Shown: positions 61,377 through 64,000 of the stretch, one piece after another
Layout: each line of letters starts with the position of its first letter
How positions within the stretch are numbered: position 1 is the stretch's first letter
NCBI GenBank assembly: GCA_937991535.1
Contig: CALKHN010000048.1
Coordinates: forward strand, 16,436-80,435
DNA: 64,000 bases
Origin: an uncultured Sphingobacteriales bacterium
GTDB taxonomy: Bacteria; Bacteroidota; Bacteroidia; Chitinophagales; Chitinophagaceae
Direction of reading: 5' to 3'
Program-made: the position numbers and the translations under genes
The notes under the pieces: generated by a model
Database searches by the model: none
Seen by the model: only the letters and a program-made list of their open reading frames with translations
What the model was told of the DNA's origin: nothing

Positions 61377-63866
61377 TTATAAAGCCTGCAAAAATTCTTC
61401 TAATTCCATTTCCGTTTTAAATAGTACATCTCTTGCCTTGCTGCCCTGGTTGGGTCCCACAATACCTGCCGACTCTAACTGATCCATTAAACGGCCCGCA
61501 CGGTTATATCCCAGTTTCATGCGGCGCTGTAACAGGGAAGTAGATCCAATCTGGCTTTGAACAATAAGCCGGGCGGCTTCTTCAAACAGGGGGTCACGGT
61601 TCCCGGAATCGAAATCTTTGCCCTCCAACTCCTTTTCATCAATGTATTCCGGCAAATAAAAGGGCTGGGGATATCCCCTTTGTTCGCCAATGAATTCAAC
61701 CACTTTTTCCACTTCCGGTGTATCCACAAAAGCGCACTGTACCCTCGTTACTTCGCCGTTGTAGGATACCAGCATATCACCACGGCCTATCAACTGCTCT
61801 GCACCACCTGTATCTAAAATAGTGCGGGAGTCAATTTTGGAAGAAACCTTAAAGGCCACCCTGGCCGGGAAATTGGCTTTAATGGTTCCTGTAATTATAT
61901 TAACCGAAGGGCGTTGTGTGGCAATGATAAGGTGAATACCAACCGCCCTGGCCAATTGGGCTAAACGCGCAATAGGCATTTCAATTTCTTTACCTGCCGT
62001 CATGATCAGATCTGCAAACTCATCAATTACCAGAACGATAAACGGTAAAAACTGGTGCCCCTTTTCGGGATTGAGCCTCCGGGCTACAAATTTTTCATTG
62101 TATTCTCTTATATTCCGGCAACCTGCTTCTTTAAGCAAATCGTAGCGGTTATCCATTTCAATGCACAGGGCGTTCAGCGAATGAACCACTTTTTTGGTGT
62201 CGGTAATAATAGATTCTTCCTCACCAGGCAGTTTGGCCAGGAAATGTTTTTCAATTACCCGGTATAAACTCAACTCTACTTTTTTAGGGTCTACCATCAC
62301 CAGTTTAAGCTGCGACGGATGTTTTTTGTACAATAGCGATACCAGTATAGCGTTAATACCAACCGATTTACCCTGGCCCGTAGCGCCTGCCATTAACAGG
62401 TGGGGCATGGTAGCAAGGTCTACAATAAAATGCTCATTGTCTATTTTTTTGCCAAGGGCGATAGGTAGTGAAAATTTGTTCTGTTGAAATTTATCCGACG
62501 ATAAAAGTCCCTTCATACTTACAATAGACTTTTTAACATTGGGTACTTCAATACCTATAGTGCCTTTTCCGGGAATAGGAGCGATGATGCGTATGCCTAA
62601 GGCTGCCAGGCTTAAAGCAATATCGTCTTCAAGGTTTTTTATGCGTGAAATGCGCACGCCCGCCGCAGGAACAATTTCATACAGGGTAACGGTGGGGCCT
62701 ACGGTAGCCGAGATCTGCCGGATATCAATATCGTAGTTTTTCAGGGTGCTGATGATCTGGTGTTTATTGGCTTCCAGTTCCGAAGCGTCGAGTACAATTT
62801 TTTCACTTCCATGCGTTTCCAGCAAATCAAGTGACGGATACCTGTAATCTTTCAAATCAAGCACCGGATCATAAGGCGGCAGATTTTGCACTTTTTTTAC
62901 GGGTGTTTCTTCTTCTTCGGGCAGGTCGCTGTCATCGGGCTCTTCTGCACTTTTTAACGCATTGATCTGTAATTCCAGCTCTTCTTCAGTTTTTTTCCGC
63001 GATTTGGGAATGATGGCGGTTTGCGGGGTTAACGGTTGCCGGCTGGCTTCTGACAACACTATTTTTTCACCGGATTCATCTATGCCCGGTGGATTGATAA
63101 TCACTACACCGCTATGATGTTTTAAGGTATTGCCTTTGGCATCTTTCATTGTATTTTCTTCTGTAAACAGTTTGGCTTCTTCGGTAAAAGAGTTGTCTAC
63201 CGGTACCAGTTTGCCATTTCCGTTTTGGTCTTTATATTTTTGTTTTTTGGCCGGCAGAGAAAAAGATGGATTAAATCTCCATATAAAAAAAGAAAAGCCT
63301 CCAATGAATAAGAGGGCTGCTGTGCCTATTTTCCCCAGTAAGCGGCTCAGCCAGTTGCTGGTTATATTACCTGTTTCTCCTCCCCATGGAAAACCATTAC
63401 CCTGGGTAATAAAAGCCAATGCCGTGCTAAAAAACAGGAGTCCCACCACTATATACCTGAAGTTGCGCCAGGGTGAAAAAATCCTTTCGCCGAACAGCAG
63501 GTTCACACCCAAAATAAAAAAGAAAATGCAAAAAAGATAGGAGGATAAGCCAAAACCTTTGTAAAAAAATATGTGGGATATGTAAGCGCCAATACGGCCA
63601 AGCAGGTTGGCCGCTTTTATATCATCGCCAAATAAGAACGCTGAAAAACCCTGGAATACTTTGTCCTGGTCCTGCCGCCAGGTAAAAATGTAAGAAGTAA
63701 ATGCTATGAAAAGAAAAAATGCTGTAAGCAGTAATACGCTTCCCAGTATTTTATGGGTGCGTTCATCCTTCACCAACTCCTTTACTTTAACCTTTTCGGT
63801 TTTATCGCTGGTAAGTTTTTCAGGATCAGGAGACTTGGACTTGTTGTTTTTTAATTTATTAGCCAT
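61377..63866 (-). CDS. ftsK: FtsK/SpoIIIE DNA translocase
   Basis: An 829-residue DNA translocase for chromosome segregation at the septum. An N-terminal membrane domain with four to five helices (about 38-198) is followed by a charged linker (200-335), shorter than in E. coli FtsK. The motor has Walker A GATGQGKS (494-501), Walker B VLVIDEFADLIM (611-622), and the TGGAEQLIGRGDML segment. The C-terminal gamma winged helix (about 765-829: QIGSTSLLQRRMKLGYNRAGRLMDQLE) would read KOPS-like sites. The lolA-like gene follows on the same strand. Confidence 0.94.
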   Translation of the reverse strand: MANKLKNNKSKSPDPEKLTSDKTEKVKVKELVKDERTHKILGSVLLLTAFFLFIAFTSYIFTWRQDQDKVFQGFSAFLFGDDIKAANLLGRIGAYISHIFFYKGFGLSSYLFCIFFFILGVNLLFGERIFSPWRNFRYIVVGLLFFSTALAFITQGNGFPWGGETGNITSNWLSRLLGKIGTAALLFIGGFSFFIWRFNPSFSLPAKKQKYKDQNGNGKLVPVDNSFTEEAKLFTEENTMKDAKGNTLKHHSGVVIINPPGIDESGEKIVLSEASRQPLTPQTAIIPKSRKKTEEELELQINALKSAEEPDDSDLPEEEETPVKKVQNLPPYDPVLDLKDYRYPSLDLLETHGSEKIVLDASELEANKHQIISTLKNYDIDIRQISATVGPTVTLYEIVPAAGVRISRIKNLEDDIALSLAALGIRIIAPIPGKGTIGIEVPNVKKSIVSMKGLLSSDKFQQNKFSLPIALGKKIDNEHFIVDLATMPHLLMAGATGQGKSVGINAILVSLLYKKHPSQLKLVMVDPKKVELSLYRVIEKHFLAKLPGEEESIITDTKKVVHSLNALCIEMDNRYDLLKEAGCRNIREYNEKFVARRLNPEKGHQFLPFIVLVIDEFADLIMTAGKEIEMPIARLAQLARAVGIHLIIATQRPSVNIITGTIKANFPARVAFKVSSKIDSRTILDTGGAEQLIGRGDMLVSYNGEVTRVQCAFVDTPEVEKVVEFIGEQRGYPQPFYLPEYIDEKELEGKDFDSGNRDPLFEEAARLIVQSQIGSTSLLQRRMKLGYNRAGRLMDQLESAGIVGPNQGSKARDVLFKTEMELEEFLQAL

Positions 63867-63895
63867 GTAACTTCAAACCTATGGTTAAAGATAGG

Positions 63896-63927
63896 CAAAG
63901 ATAAGGTGTTTGTGCTGCAGGGGGCAA
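63896..63927 (-). promoter_or_regulatory. promoter of ftsK
   Basis: On the minus strand TTG (63927-63925), 21 bases, TATCTTTG (63903-63896), 29 bases before the ftsK start. The -33 triplet falls in the first unit of the heptamer array. Confidence 0.55.
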
Positions 63928-64000
63928 GTTACAAGTTGCAGGGTGCAAGTTGCAGGGTACAGGTTACAAGTTGCAGGGTACAGGTTACAAGTTGCAGGGT
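63923..64000. repeat. period-7 array upstream of ftsK, continuing past the window edge
   Basis: Eleven units in phase (GGCAAGT TACAAGT TGCAGGG TGCAAGT TGCAGGG TACAGGT TACAAGT TGCAGGG and more), consensus T-R-C-A-R-G-K. This is the longest and most regular array seen and runs off the right edge. Confidence 0.75.

Noticed and set aside
63923..64000. CRISPR-like array
   Set aside because: Units are 7 bases with no spacers and no cas genes nearby.
1..64000. tRNA or rRNA genes
   Set aside because: No cloverleaf-type TTCGAATC arm or rRNA segment was noticed in any spacer; a covariance search was not possible.

Overview
This window looks like a chromosomal segment of a Bacteroidota bacterium, most likely from the Chitinophagaceae or a close relative. 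The signs are a SusC/SusD pair with a FecR anti-sigma factor, a type IX secretion (gliding-motility C-terminal) protein, families common in this phylum (DUF3822, DUF4197, DUF1080, SatD-DUF3307), many TTG/GTG starts with weak Shine-Dalgarno sites, and promoters of the Bacteroidota type (TTG or TTTG, about 19-21 bases, then TAnnTTTG). I found no tRNA, rRNA, CRISPR array or prophage. Most genes are housekeeping genes in short operons separated by repeat-rich spacers.

Layout. 1-2617: the end of an unknown gene, a secreted protein of unknown function and a lipoprotein. 2965-9107: a complete SUF iron-sulfur operon on the minus strand, in transcription order sufA, sufB, sufC, sufD, sufS, sufE, sufT. 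9228-14375: a plus-strand run of DUF3822, rsmD, 5-formyl-THF cyclo-ligase, lpxK and rnr. 14376-18450: polyprenyl synthase, an amino-acid permease and a ParE-type toxin-antitoxin pair bracketed by two copies of a palindromic repeat. 18453-21268: a large T9SS-type surface protein gene inactivated by three lesions. 21629-26296: DoxX, a lipoprotein, argS and two acetyltransferases. 26311-30737: a minus-strand cluster of SDR, ROK kinase, SIS, MetE-like and metallo-beta-lactamase-fold genes that looks like an uncharacterised catabolic operon. 31091-41029: envelope genes (L,D-transpeptidase, RlpA-like, OmpA), an exonuclease, a polyprenol-phosphate glycosyltransferase, an EamA transporter and an S9 peptidase. 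41039-42451: a SatD/DUF3307 pair preceded by three 29-bp-spaced palindromes, the last overlapping the -7 box. 42553-46860: DUF1080, rpiA, a broken small membrane gene, DUF4197, truA and an esterase. 47033-55699: FecR, SusC, SusD and a purple-acid-phosphatase-like enzyme. 55913-63866: guaB, dprA, a thioredoxin, ubiX, lolA and ftsK.

The most striking non-genic signal is the density of short, degenerate tandem arrays with a 7-bp (sometimes 8-bp) period. They sit at about ten gene ends, several running through the stop codon, and one continues past the right edge of the window. Other dispersed elements are a GC-rich CCGCCGCGGCGG palindrome (five copies), an AAACCTGTAAGG inverted repeat (two copies), a probable MITE of about 132 bp, and three hairpin/terminator modules in the spacer between the thioredoxin gene and dprA, two of them near-identical. 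All functions are inferred by reading motifs; no database search was run.
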